From Allomyces arbusculus (taxonomy: Eukaryota > Blastocladiomycota > Blastocladiomycetes > Blastocladiales > Blastocladiaceae): a stretch of 64,000 nt of DNA. Every line of letters starts with the position of its first letter. Position 1 is the first letter of the stretch. The notes beneath the pieces were generated by a model that did not search any database, was not told the DNA's origin, and saw only the letters and a program-made list of their open reading frames with translations. The stretch is taken from assembly GCA_027604705.1 (NCBI GenBank), contig JADHYV010000004.1, positions 620,001 through 684,000 of the forward strand. The letters are read 5' to 3'. The translations under genes and the position numbers were made by a program. Below, one piece after another: positions 25,012 through 36,070 of the stretch.

Positions 25012-25991
25012 CCGTGCCCGACCTCAAGCACCTCTGCAAGAGCGCCGGCGTGGTCGGGTTGCCGACGCGCAAGTCCGAGATTGCCGCCAAGTTGACGGCG
25101 CACCTGCACGCGACGGCGCAGCGTGGAACCGTGCCGCGCATCGTTTCCATCGACGTCGGTTTCCGGAATCTGGCTTGGGCCTACTTGCGCGGGTCGGAGC
25201 TGCGTGCATGGCAGCGCGTCACGCTGGTTCCTGCGGCGGACGACGCGGCAGACGAGGCGGCGGAGCGCGTCTACGACCCGCGTGTATTTGCGGTCAGCGT
25301 GCACGAACTCGTCGCCAAGATCGATGCCGAGATTCACGGTGTAGCCAGCGAGTCTGGCGCCAGACCGCGTCCAGTCGCGACGGGGAAGGCGGAGACCGAC
25401 GGCCCGGTCCGGTACGTGATTGAGCGGCAGCGCATGGTCGGCGTGGGCAAGGCGAGTTTTTCCGTGTTCATGGTGAACATGGTCGAGTACGTTCGCGCGC
25501 ACGCTTTCCACCCTATCATTTACTTTCGCTCACTCACTTGCGGATTCGATAGAGGCATGCTCTGGTCGTCGCTGACCCAACCCGCGCGGCTCGCCGCAGG
25601 GGAAGTCCCAGTACTCACGTCACTGCCGCCAGGCGCAGTGAGCAAGTGGTTTGAGCACGGCGGCGACAAGAAGAAGCGCACGGCGACCAACATGACCAAG
25701 GCGCTGCTTGCGTCGCGGTTCATCGAGGAGGTGGACAGCCTGTCGATTCCCACAGGCGCAGACGTAGGCTCGAGTGAGCATTCGCTCAAGATCCCGGGTG
25801 CGCTAATGCGCCAGTTCCACTTGGAAAAGAAGAAGGATGACCTTGCCGACGCCCTGCTGCAGGCACTCGCGGTCGCCGACTGGACGGCCAACTCGGTGCA
25901 CCTGGCTCGGTTGCATGGGATTGCAGACGCTGCAGCACCAGCAGCGGCGGCACCGTCCACCTGGCAGCAAGCGATGGCCGAGCTCGCGTAG
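25002..25991 (+). CDS. CCE1: CCE1/Ydc2-type Holliday junction resolvase
   Basis: RNase H-fold endonuclease that cuts four-way DNA junctions; in yeasts it resolves mitochondrial DNA recombination intermediates. An N-terminal SAP-like DNA-binding helix pair (LTVPDLKHLCKSAGVVGLP, residues 3-35) precedes the nuclease fold. Acidic active-site positions are visible: Asp51 in IVSIDVGFRNLAW, Glu in VIERQRM, and the Asp pair in KKDDLADALLQAL. A 66-nt in-frame intron is predicted at 25487-25552 (gtacgt...gatag). Removing it joins MVE to GMLWSSL and gives 307 aa, while retention would add 22 foreign residues. No presequence precedes the SAP motif, so an upstream exon may be missing. SAMHD1-like dNTPase lies next downstream on the same strand. 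Confidence 0.9.
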   Translation: MRLTVPDLKHLCKSAGVVGLPTRKSEIAAKLTAHLHATAQRGTVPRIVSIDVGFRNLAWAYLRGSELRAWQRVTLVPAADDAADEAAERVYDPRVFAVSVHELVAKIDAEIHGVASESGARPRPVATGKAETDGPVRYVIERQRMVGVGKASFSVFMVNMVEYVRAHAFHPIIYFRSLTCGFDRGMLWSSLTQPARLAAGEVPVLTSLPPGAVSKWFEHGGDKKKRTATNMTKALLASRFIEEVDSLSIPTGADVGSSEHSLKIPGALMRQFHLEKKKDDLADALLQALAVADWTANSVHLARLHGIADAAAPAAAAPSTWQQAMAELA

Positions 25992-26323
25992 TTGAGGACA
26001 CGCATCGGCATGATCAGTTGGTGTCGCAAATGAAGCATGTTACGTTGTTGCGCTTGCCTTGACCGTGCCGCGCCTGCATCACAAAGCGATCAGAAGCGGT
26101 CAAGAACCGGTCAGGAAAACGAGAGCGATGAAAGGGCTGCTGCTGTGAGACACGCGCCGAGATGGGTACAAGTCAGCAACTCCCGCCCACACGCGCGATA
26201 CTTTCCTTGCCCAAACCGGCTGCTGCCACGACCCATCCCCGGCCCGCATCCTACCGTCACGACCAACGAACTCGCGACCACCAGCAACTTCCAGCAACTT
26301 CGAGCGATTTTTAGCAACCGGAC
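25992..26323. other. Spacer between resolvase and SAMHD1-like gene
   Basis: 332 bp holding short imperfect direct repeats (ccagcaactt near 26280-26300). No gene is seen; it should contain the promoter of the downstream gene. Confidence 0.55.
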
Positions 26324-28713
26324 ATGGACGTCGGCAACCAGCAAACCGCGGCGTGGCAGTTCAACCAGCGTTTCGTGCACGACCCGGTCCACAACTCGAT
26401 TGAGCTTGACCAGCTGTCGTGGGATATTATCGACACGCCCCAGTTCCAACGCCTTCGGTACCTCGACGCTCGCGTTATCCGACCGCATCGTGGGCGGGAG
26501 TCGGCCGTGCGCGACCGCGACAAGCTGCGCGCCATGACCCACCGACTCCACCGCGAGTACCTCGACCAGCCGCGCTCACGCACCGCTTGCGCGCTCTGAA
26601 CCTTTAGGGAGCTCAAGCAACTCGGCACGGCGTATTTCGTCTTTCCCGGCGCGTCGCACAACCGGTTCGAGCACTCAATTGGTCCGTCGCAGCGCTCCTC
26701 CAACTCGTTTTTGCGTAAGTAGCCATGCTCACCTCGAAACTGACGCGCCGCGTCGTCGCCCTTGCTGTCATGTAGGTGTTGCACACCTGGCCGGCAAGAT
26801 GATTGGCGAAATCGCACAGCGGCAGCCCGAACTCGAGCTGCGTGCCGACGAAATCGAGGCCGTGCGCCTTGCGGGCCTGTGCCACGACCTCGGTACGCTT
26901 GTTCAATGTGTTCTCCACATACTACACCTGCGACGTTCCTCACCAGTCGCGGAACACTAGGTCACGGCCCGTTCTCGCACGTTTTCGACAACTCGGTCCT
27001 GCCGCGCCTGCTGTCCGTCTCCCGTTTCCCTCGCTCTTCCGGCCGCGTTGACAGTGGACTGACTCTCTTGTTGCCGAAATAGGCCGGCCGGGTCGACCTG
27101 GCACCATGAGCAGGCGAGCGAAATGATGTTCAGCGCGCTTGTCGACGAAAACGCGATCGACCTGTCCACCGACCAGGTGCGGCTCATTAACTCGCTGATT
27201 GACGGGACGCCGCTGCCCGGGTACGTCGGTTCCGCAATCCTGGGCTCGCGACTGGTCGTTTTGCGCTTGCCCATAAACTAACCCGACAGTCACCATCTTC
27301 TCCTCCCACAGCAAGCGCCGGTTCCTCTACGAGATCGTCGCCAACAAGAAGAACTCGGTCGACGTCGACAAGTTCGACTACCTGCTGCGCGACACTAAGT
27401 CGGTCGGCCTGCTCTCGAGCTACGACCCGCACCGGCTCATCAAGACGTGCCGCGTCATTGACGACGAGATTTGCTACGCGACTAAAGTACGCTGATATTT
27501 CTTGCCCGATCCGCCCTTGCTTCTGGCTGTGCGCGTGACGGAAACTAACGTTGTGCTTTTTTCGCATTGTAGGAGGGATTCAACGTGTATGAATTGTTTC
27601 ATACACGTTACTCCCTCTTCAAGCGTATCTACACGCACAAGGTTCGACGTGCTGCATCTTGCTATTTTTCTGCTCCCGCGATCCTGCGACTGACCACTAT
27701 CACCCCGACGTTGTGCAGACCTGCAACGCGATCGAGATCATGGTCGCCGATGCGTTGGTCCACGCCAACGCGGCATTGCACTTCACCGACGCTATCGGCG
27801 ACCCGTCCAAGTATCTGTACCTGACCGACGGCATCTTGCGCGACATCGAGACGAGCACCGACCCGGCGCTCGCCTACTCGCGCAACCTGATTCGCCGCCT
27901 GCGCACGCGCGACACGTACAAATTTGTCGACGAAGTGATCATTGAGCCGACAGTGCGCAAGTTTATCAAGGTGCGCGCGGTTTCTGTGCTTGAGTACCAG
28001 ATGGTCGCCGCGATATTTTTCGGTCCTGACGGTCGCGGCCGCCTTTTTGGTTTCCAGGAGCGGCTCACCCCCGAGGAAGTCGCGGGTTACTCGGTCGGCA
28101 ATGACAACCTGCGCCCCGACGATATTCGCATCGACTGGTGCGTCTGCTGCGATCGGTTTCGACACTTTTCGATCGTGCCGCTTTCTGACCTACTCGGTCT
28201 CGTTCCTTCGACGGCAGCTCCACGATCCACTACGGCATGGGCGAGAAGAACCCGGTCGACAACATCATGTTCTACAACAAGTTTGGTGCGTCCTACTTCC
28301 CCCACACTCCTACCACCACTTCGCCCACGTCCCGCGCTCACCTCTCCACTCGCTCGCCCGGCTCTCGCGCTCCCCTTTCTTTTCCTCTCCACTCGGTAGA
28401 CATCAACTCGAAGGTGCACCTCAAGGACACCGAAGCCTCGCACCTGATCCCGCGGTCCTACTGCGAATCTGTGTTGCGCGTCTACACGACCGACCCCGCG
28501 AAATCGCAGGCCGTGCAGCGCGCGTTCCGCCGCGCCGTGAACCCGCTGCTCGCCGAGTGCGGGTCGGACGCAAGCCCGTCGCGGCTGCACAATATCCCGG
28601 CGAATTTGGCCACGCCGAGCCGGCTCAAGCGGCGGTCGTTTGATGAACGCGAGGCCAACTTGCCGTCGGTGCAGCCAGTGGCTAAGGTGATGCGGCGCGA
28701 GTGGAAGAGCTAA
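26324..28713 (+). CDS. SAMHD1: SAMHD1-type HD-domain dNTP triphosphohydrolase
   Basis: Hydrolyses dNTPs to nucleoside and triphosphate, limiting dNTP pools. Eleven exons: 26324-26457, 26608-26681, 26776-26892, 26961-27012, 27083-27220, 27312-27486, 27573-27641, 27719-27970, 28058-28137, 28218-28285 and 28400-28713; 490 aa. The metal-binding HD residues are all present: His67 in NRFEHSIG, His106-Asp107 in [13 protein letters not shown], and an Asp near 199 in FDYLLRD. Other family blocks are [39 protein letters not shown] and [15 protein letters not shown]. There is no N-terminal SAM domain, unlike human SAMHD1. Introns 27971-28057 (87 nt) and 28286-28399 (114 nt) are multiples of three without a stop. 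The tail after about residue 420 is less conserved. Confidence 0.95.
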
Positions 28714-29211
28714 GTGAGCGACGCGCGAGCGTGTGTGGAGGGTCGGCTGGAAGTGGAGGGACCGAGCGCGCGCACGAACGCGATGAGCTGATGCGATTGA
28801 GACGGGGGTTGGCGCGATGTAAGATATTTATTTTTGGCGGCGGTGCCGTGACGCAGGTGCGAATATCGACGTCTCTATTTTTCCAAGGGTGTGCGTGAAG
28901 TGCTTGGTTCGGCCCTTCTTCGCCGTGATTTGTTTTCGGTCAAGCGGCGTCAGGGCAGGCCGACTAGGGTGCTGCCGCGTGTTGTTTGCCCAAAAACTAA
29001 AGCTGAACCGTATTCCCGCTGACGGCAAATCGAGCGCCAATTGTTGCAAATAAATAAATTATGATCGACGAGTCGACTCCGGCACACGCGCAACAAAGTC
29101 AAGCCGGTCGGCAACAAAATTGAAATCCAACCAACCAAAGCAGGACCCAAGGGGTCACGATCCCGCAACGACACAAACGAAACACACGAGCCCACAACCA
29201 GATTCAAGCAA
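28714..29211. other. Convergent 3' spacer
   Basis: 498 bp between SAMHD1-like and CBF1-like stops. AT-rich caaataaataaatta at about 29046-29061 could serve as a polyadenylation region. No gene is seen. Confidence 0.55.
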
Positions 29212-30866
29212 TTACGCCGCCGATACTTCCTGCGCATCAGCCCCCGCGGGCTCACCGGGAGTCGCGACCGCCGACGTTCCCGCAGCATCATCGACCATCG
29301 CCGCGGCCGCCGCTGCTGCAAGCACCGCGTCTCCGTTATTCGCGACCTCCTCGATCCGCGCGCGCTTACTCGCCTCGTCGACCCCCTCCTCGCCATCGTC
29401 CGGGTGCGCGCGCTTCTCGGCAGGCGCGAGCGCCTGGGCATGAGCTTCCGCATGCGCCTGTGCCTGCACTGCCGCCGCCGCCGCTGCAGCGGCGGCCGCC
29501 TGCTGCTCGGCAAGCTGCTGCTGGTGCATCTGCGCAAACTGCATCTGCTGTTCGGCAAACGCCTGATGCATCTGCGCGGCGGCTGCGGCCTGCATGTCGA
29601 GCATCGCTTGCTGCTGCTGTTGCTGCGCCTGCGCAGGCTGCGCGGGTTGGCCCTCGGCGGTAGTGGCCGGGGTCGCACCCGGGTGCTGCAGCGGGTACCC
29701 GGCCTGGGGCCAGTGGCCAGGCGGCGGGGCAAAGTAGTGGTAACCCGGGTGCATGGCGGCCATGGCCGCGTGCGCGTGGTACGGCGGGACGGAAGGTGCG
29801 GGCGGCGCGGTCCGCGGCGGGGCTTCTCCGCCGAGTTGCGTGATTTGACCGCGCATCGCATCGTTCTCCGCCTTAAGGAACTCGACGTAGCCGGTGAGGT
29901 CGTTAATGGCCTCTACGTTGATGGAAGCAATGTCGGGCAAAGTGTGAGGACTCTGAATCCAGAGCAATCCGACACAGAAGCAAGGAAGTACGTACGATCG
30001 GCGAGCATCTTATCGAGCGTCCACCGTTCGGCATTCCGCTGTTCGGCCTCCTTGAGCTGCTGAATGTACTGCACGGCGCGGTGCAAGATCCCGCCCTTGT
30101 TCCGGTCCGAGCAATTCGGCACAATCTTGGCCAGTTCAGCGATACCCGTGTTGATCACTTCACGCCGCCGGCGCTCCACTTCCTTGTGCGACTCACGCCG
30201 CTGCTTGAGCCACTCGTCAGTGCCCGGCGTGAGCTTGGCGGCAGCCGCGGCAGCAGCAGCAGCGGATCCGGCGGGTGCAGGCGACGATGACATGGACGTG
30301 GCCATGGCCGCAGCCGCAGCCGCGGCAGCCTCGGCCTGCTGTTGCTGCTGGTGCTGGAAGGCGGCATTGCGCGCGGCAAGCACGGCGAGCCCGAGCGGAG
30401 AGTTGGCGTCGAGGTCGGTCGGGACGCCGCTCAGACGCAGTGCATCGGCGACCGACGGGGTCAACGCGGGTGCGACGCCGAGCGGGAGCCCGACGTGCGC
30501 GGCAGCGGCAGCAGCGGCAGCCGCGGCATCGAGTTGCTGTTGCTGGGTCGGGTCGAGCTGCACTTGCGGCTGCACTTGGTCGACGGACTGCACGGCTTGG
30601 TGGTCTTGCTGTTCCTGCGCTTGCGCAGCCGCGACGGCAGCAGCGGCAGCGGCAGCGACGGCTTGCTCGTCGACGGGGGCCTGTGGTGCCGTGTCGAGCG
30701 CGGGAGAGGCAGTCGCAGCGGTAGCGGCGGCGGCATTCGACTCCAGCGGGTTACTGGCGAGCAGGAGGCCAGCGAGGTCGGAAGTGGGCGCTTCGGCGGG
30801 CGCGCTCACGGCGACAGCAGGCTCGTCAGCCGCGGCGAGTGCGGGGACAGGGGCGGATGAAGCCAT
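29212..30866 (-). CDS. CBF1: Cbf1-like bHLH transcription factor with long Ala/Gln tracts
   Basis: Predicted E-box (CACGTG) binding factor; yeast Cbf1 acts in sulfur-amino-acid gene control and centromere function. Minus-strand exons 30866-29996 and 29912-29212 give 523 aa. The basic region ESHKEVERRRREVIN starts near 226, with the His227/Glu231/Arg235 pattern of class B bHLH proteins. Helix-loop-helix follows (AELAKIVPN, GILHRAVQYIQQLK). Then RWTLDKMLADQ matches the Cbf1-specific KWTLQKLLSEQ just after helix 2, which fixed the choice of splice sites (C|gtacgt ... gtag|AG). Both flanks are built of long Ala and Gln runs, and the C-terminus has a basic/acidic KRAHPDDGEE patch. Its start codon faces the ATG4 3' end over a 506-bp spacer on the same strand. 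Confidence 0.92.
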
Positions 30867-31372
30867 CGTGGATGAGCAAAGCGACGTCCTGGTCGAGCTG
30901 CGACGCGGTCGCGTGGTGCCAACGTGAGAGAGAAAAGCGTGAGCAGCGTGAACTCGGCGTGCACCGTGGCGGGGCCGTCCTCCGGTCCTCTTGCAGGCCT
31001 TTCCCGGCCTTTCGCAGCCTCTCCCGAGGTTTGCCTGCTCTTGATTTTTCCAAGTTTTGTGAGTTTCTCTTGCCTTTTTTGGTTTATTCAGGGCGGTCAC
31101 GGCACGTGTACACGTGCCGGCGATGCAGCGTGACTGTCCTGCCACACCCATCCAACGCGCGTCCATCTCCTCGCCATCACAATCGGCATCATGCAAGCTG
31201 ATCAACGTTGCTGTAACAACAACAGCCCAGAACACAAATTGGTAGAGAATGGATAGACGGCTTTTCCAACATCAGGAGAAGAAACTGAACCACACGGCCC
31301 CCGCGCGCAACGCGTCGCGACGCGCGACCACCCGACCTGCACCCCCACACGCCCCGTCACACCCTTCAACAA
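30867..31372. other. Promoter and leader region of the CBF1-like gene
   Basis: 506 bp between the ATG4 stop and the CBF1-like start, both on the minus strand. It contains a cacgtgtacacgtg sequence at about 31103-31116 with two CACGTG E-box cores, so autoregulation is conceivable. No gene is seen. Confidence 0.5.
31102..31118. promoter_or_regulatory. Paired CACGTG E-box palindrome upstream of the CBF1-like gene
   Basis: Two CACGTG hexamers separated by two bases, forming one larger inverted repeat, about 240 bp before the start codon of the bHLH gene on the minus strand. CACGTG is the site bound by Cbf1-type factors. Autoregulation is an inference. Confidence 0.45.
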
Positions 31373-34300
31373 TCAATCCTCGTCCCATCCATGCAAGATT
31401 CCAAAGCTCTCATCCGCGCCAAACGCGTCCACCGGACCACGCACATCTCCTCCTGCTGCCGCCGACGATGGACCCGGTCGTGTTCCACGCACATCCTCCT
31501 CATCTGCCTCCACATCCGCACTTGATTTCCTCCCGCGCGCCGCATGCCCATTCTCGTCCTCGTCGTCGTCATCACTACTTCCGCCATCTCTGGAACTCCC
31601 TCCACCGTCCACACCCGCCATTACGAGCCCGCCGGGACTCCCAAACCTCGGTGCCGCACCGCCATGCACCGAGGGCGGCATCGGCGGGGTCCCCGTGAAA
31701 CTGCCCGCGACCGACCGCACACTGAGTGTCCCAGCACTGGGTGAACTCACGAGGCTTGCGTCGGAAATCGTGCGGTCGCGCACGCGTGCCGCAGCGACTG
31801 CGCATGCCATGGCGACGGGCGATGGCGAATGCGCAGCGCCGTTGACACGTGATAGCGGTGGCGGAGGTGCCGGAAACGCAGTCTCGTTCGAGATCGACGT
31901 CGGCGACGAGCTCGCGGGTGCGGGTGCGAGTGCGGGTGGCACCGCAAACGTGCGCGCATTGGCGGCAGCCGCGGCGGCCGCGGCAGCTGCGGACCGCGGT
32001 TCCATGTGAATTGTGGCCCACGGCGAGAACGTGCCCGTGCGGTCGCTCATATTGGCGGTCACAGCATGCGAGGCCAGATGCCTTGGCGGCGTCCGCGCGG
32101 CGCGTTCAGCGGCCATCATTGACGCGGCCGCGTCCATCCACCCGTCAGCCAACGACCGCGCGGCCTGGTCAGGAGTCGACCCGAGCGCAGGGTCGTTTGG
32201 GTCCGGCCCAGACAGGGGTACGGGCGCGGGCACTGGCACGGGCGCTGGAGCGGGCGGACTCTGCGTGGGCGTCGGCGGTGACGGCCCACCAGCAGCAGAT
32301 TTGGTCGTCCACCACGGCCGTGTTGCGTCCTTGCTTTCACGGGTCATCGACGCAGCGAGATCGTCGTCGTCACCGACCCCCGCATCCATCAAATCGCGCA
32401 ACCTCGGATCATCCTCGTCGGGCGTCGCAGGCCACGCGCACTCTTCCACGACCGAAAACAACGGCATCGCCGCATGGTTCTCGCAGCCGCCGTGCGCGGT
32501 CCATGCCGAGACACGGTCGACAAAGTCGTCCAAGTCGGCGCGGGACGTCAGGACAAACCCGAGCAGCATCGATGGGTCGAGCCGGGCCATCGGCAGGCTG
32601 CGCACTTGTGCGGTATGGTAGGACGGGTGCGGGACGGGACATCCGAGCCCGGACGCGTTGGGTGTGCCGGGCGCACTGCCGCCGCCTTGTCGCGTGGCGA
32701 CGGCGGGGACGACAGGTTGTGGGTAGTGCGGGTCGAGGTAGAGCAGGTGCGTGCGCCGTACGAGGTCGGCCCCCGGAGAGAGGCCCGCTGCGTCGGCACC
32801 GGCCGATGAGGCGTGCAGCGGCGACGTGGATCGCGTCGTGCCAGCAAGCCGTACGTCAACGCTCGGCGAGCTCGCGGCGCTGCTCGTGCGCGACGTGCCG
32901 GGTGGTTGCACCCACACGCCGGGAAAGTAGAGGCTCGAATCCTTCTTGCCCTACAATCACACCAACTAGAGTCAGCACCACTACCCCCTGCGATGACCAA
33001 GAACACTGAAATGCGTACCCCCGCAATCCCCACAAACTGCGGCCACGAGAACAAGTCGACCACATTCTGCGCATAACTCTCATGAAACACCTCCGACCCG
33101 AGCCGCACCGGCACCAGGAGCACTAACGGTTTCCAAGGTGCCGCGGGTGACACTGGACTCCCCGCGCCCTCGGCCGCCGTCGACGCCGCATCCACCTTCT
33201 CGCGCCCCAACCCAAACGACCTGCGACGCACGCGCGGCATCACGATCCCGGTCCCCTTCGGCGCCGACATACTCGTGGGCGTGGCCCCACTGCCCCCCAC
33301 CGTTGCATCGGGCGTCCCCGCCGTTTCCGCGGCAAGGACGAGCTGGTCAGTCACGACGATGCGGTCCTTGGCGACGTGCACGACGAAGTCGATCGGGTCG
33401 CGGGAGGGCATCCCGACGGCGCCGGCCACGTGCTGCCGTAGTCGCCGCTCGGCGTTGAGTCGTGCGAGCAGGTGCGCGATCGTGCCGGGCGACAGCCATG
33501 ACCCGAGCCGTTCGCCGAGGTAGATCGATTGCGCGCGGCAAATGTTTTGCAAGGAAAAGGGCGCGGCGCGCGTGTCTTCAAAGTAGCTCAGAATCGCGCG
33601 GTACGTGTCCGGGTGCGCGAGTGGAGAGGGTGGGGTGGGGAGCACGTGGGGCCCGTTGCGTGCCGTCGGGGGAGAGTGCGGGGCCGGAGTGGTAGATGAT
33701 GTAGGCGATGAGCTAGCGGGCGAGGTGCTGGTCGGTGACGGGAGACCCGAGCTTGAGGTGGGCGGCGTGCCCTGGAACGAGTGGATTGTGAGGTCACGGC
33801 CGAAACAGGCGACGAGGAGCGCGCGCGCAAGGAGCATTTGGCCAGTGCGATGGACACAACTGCGAGAGCCGACATTGTCAGTTTGGGGCCGCCTTCCCGT
33901 GGCTTTATCGGTAAAGAGGGACGCACCCCCAGCTCGTATCCGACTTGATGTCGCCCTCGAGCCCTGTGCGGTACGTGAACCACATGAGGGCCTGCCACCG
34001 ATCGAGGAACCTTCGAAGGGCCTTGGCCGTCGTCGGGTCGACGCCCGGGACAATCGGTACGACGGGGCCCAGAAATGGCGGTCGAGGCGGTGGCGGCGGC
34101 GGTGGTGGCGGAACGACTGTGTCCATACGCTGCACGATCCCGGTCGCGCGCGACCTGCTCGCATAATGTGCAGCGGGAGCAGCATGGCCATTGGTGGCGC
34201 CGTTGGGCGATACGACATGTGTCGCCGGTGGCCTTCCATCGCGGTGCGTGATATGAATCGGCGTATCCGAGTCGGCCTCGTCGTCGGTTGCCGCAAGCAC

Positions 34301-35633
34301 ATCGTCGCACAGGTCCTGGTGCGGATCGCGTCCGCCTGGCGGTACCACGAGCATCGACGGCGACACGTCGAGCAGTGCCGTATCGGTGACAGCCGAGTTG
34401 CGCCTGTAAATCGAGTCGATGAGCACGTGGCTCTCGTCGAGTTGGTCAGGGTGGTGGGGTTGATGCTCGTCGTCGTCTTCGTCGTCCTCGTCGTGGCGGT
34501 TGGGCCGCGGGCGCGGCATATCGTCGACATCATCCTCGTCGATAAAGTGTGCCGACCGGATCGACCCATACGACCCGCACGCGTCGCTCCCGCGCCGCAA
34601 AAACTCGTAGTCAGACGTCGGCGAGAGTGGCGTGCTGGGCTCGCGCGCGGGTGGGCGCTACACGAGTCCAGAGGTGAGATCAGGGAGTGCGAACGCATGC
34701 ATTGGAAATGGAAGAACATCATCGCAACGCACAGCCGAGTAAATGGGCATCGGCGTCGCCGAGACGTGCGACCCCCACTTGTTGGCCGAGGCGCCATAGG
34801 ACGCGGCCACGTGGACCGGGCTCGTCCCCGTCGTCGTGGGTGCGGGCAGCGGCAGGGTGACGCGCGACGGCAGCGATGACCTGGCGACCATGTCGTACTC
34901 GAGCCGTTCCGGGCTGACGCCGAGCGCGGGTGCTGCTGGAGCTGCTGTAGACGATGGCGACCGCCAGAACCCAAGCGGCGTGGCCGTGACCGTGGCCGTG
35001 GCAGGATGATCGAGTGATGGCGGTGGCGCCGGAGCCAGGCCGTTACTCGGGCGAGCCGCGGACGCGGGCGCGGGCGCGGGCGCCGCGGCGGGCGCCGACG
35101 GCATGGTCCAGTGCGTGCGCCGCGGAAGCAACGTGGTCATCGTGTAGGTGGTCGAAGCCGTCGCTGAGTTCGAGGTTGCTGGCCGCGGCGGGACCATTGG
35201 TGGGGCCGAGACGGGCATCGGGATGCGCGATGAGCTCGGCGACGGCGGGTGCGGCAGCTGCGTCGCGCGGGCATTGGCGGGCAGCAATGGTGCATTCGCA
35301 GAGGACGACGCGGTCGGAGTCGTCGCGCAGGAAGCCGATGGCGAGGCCTTGGCGGGCGGCAGCGCGCACTCGCGATCTTAATTTCAGGCATCATCGTGGG
35401 GGGCAGCCGACTGGTCAGGCACGGCAAACGATAGTGCACGCGGGTGCGAACTGGCGGCGTGGCCCCGTACCGAGCGAGGCGTGCTCGCCGAGCAGCACGA
35501 GCTGGCCCGGCCCAATGGAGCGCAGCGCAGCGGCATCAAAGTCGCGGTGGTGCGTGACGCGGTAGAGCCACGACGAGAAGCCGGCGCCGGCGGTTGTCGA
35601 CTGCAGCGCGAGCGGGATCGTCGACCAGTCCAT
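31373..35633 (-). CDS. ATG4: ATG4 autophagy cysteine protease, greatly enlarged
   Basis: Peptidase C54 that processes and delipidates Atg8. Minus-strand exons 35633-35471, 35376-34733, 34657-33927, 33859-33019 and 32950-31373 keep phase and give 1318 aa, against about 400-500 in most fungi. Family landmarks are WFTYRTGLEGDIKSDTSWGC, catalytic Cys514 in WGCVHRTGQMLLARAL, FSLQNICRAQSIYLGERLG, KPLVLLVPVRLG, the Asp866/His868 dyad in LYLDPHYPQ, and LDPSMLLGFVLTSRADLDDF. An intron falls one base before the codon of the catalytic Cys. Extra length comes from disordered Ala/Pro/Ser insertions before the core, between core blocks and in a ~400-residue acidic tail. The tail ends ADESFGILHGWDED, where FGIL (1309-1312) fits an LC3/Atg8-interacting motif. 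The first exon is the least certain. Confidence 0.93.
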
Positions 35634-36070
35634 GGTTGCAGCGGGCGCGGGCCCAGTGGCGATGGATACGGAGCGTGCAGCAAGTTGGGCGCGGCGCGGG
35701 CGCGGCGTCGAGGCAGGGGCGTGGGGCCGGCGGCCGTTGGCGGTCGCGAGGAGATGGTGTCGGCCAGTGGGTGGAGGTGGGGCCGGCGGCCACGTTGCGC
35801 GCGAGGAAGCCTTGGAACGAACCGAAACGAAACGCGCGCGGCTTTTTTCGCTCCGACGCGGTCTGCCCGGCCCCACGTGAGCGCACGCGCCACGCTGCAC
35901 ATCTTCACCGCGGAATGCGCAACGCTTGCACCACGTCACACACGCCGCGCTCCCCCGGTCGACGCGTCGCGCACCTCGGCACCCGACTCGGCGCCGAGCC
36001 CTGCACCAATCAAGCCAGTCGCGCGCACGACGACGACGCTGACGCCGACAACGCAGTGCCAAGCTCCATC
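35634..36070. other. Divergent promoter spacer
   Basis: 437 bp between ATG4 and otubain start codons. A frame open into otubain has no convincing ATG. Nothing specific is recognised. Confidence 0.6.

Noticed and set aside
29913-29995. Alternative acceptor (gattcagag) for the Cbf1-like intron
   Set aside because: It also keeps the frame but uses a weaker donor and loses the match to the Cbf1 segment KWTLQKLLSEQ; the chosen acceptor restores MLADQ.
34658-34684. A 27-nt intron in ATG4 joining the long second-exon frame to the third exon
   Set aside because: Too short to splice. A 75-nt intron (34732-34658) with gtgcgt donor and gtgtag acceptor keeps phase 0 and explains the frame change.
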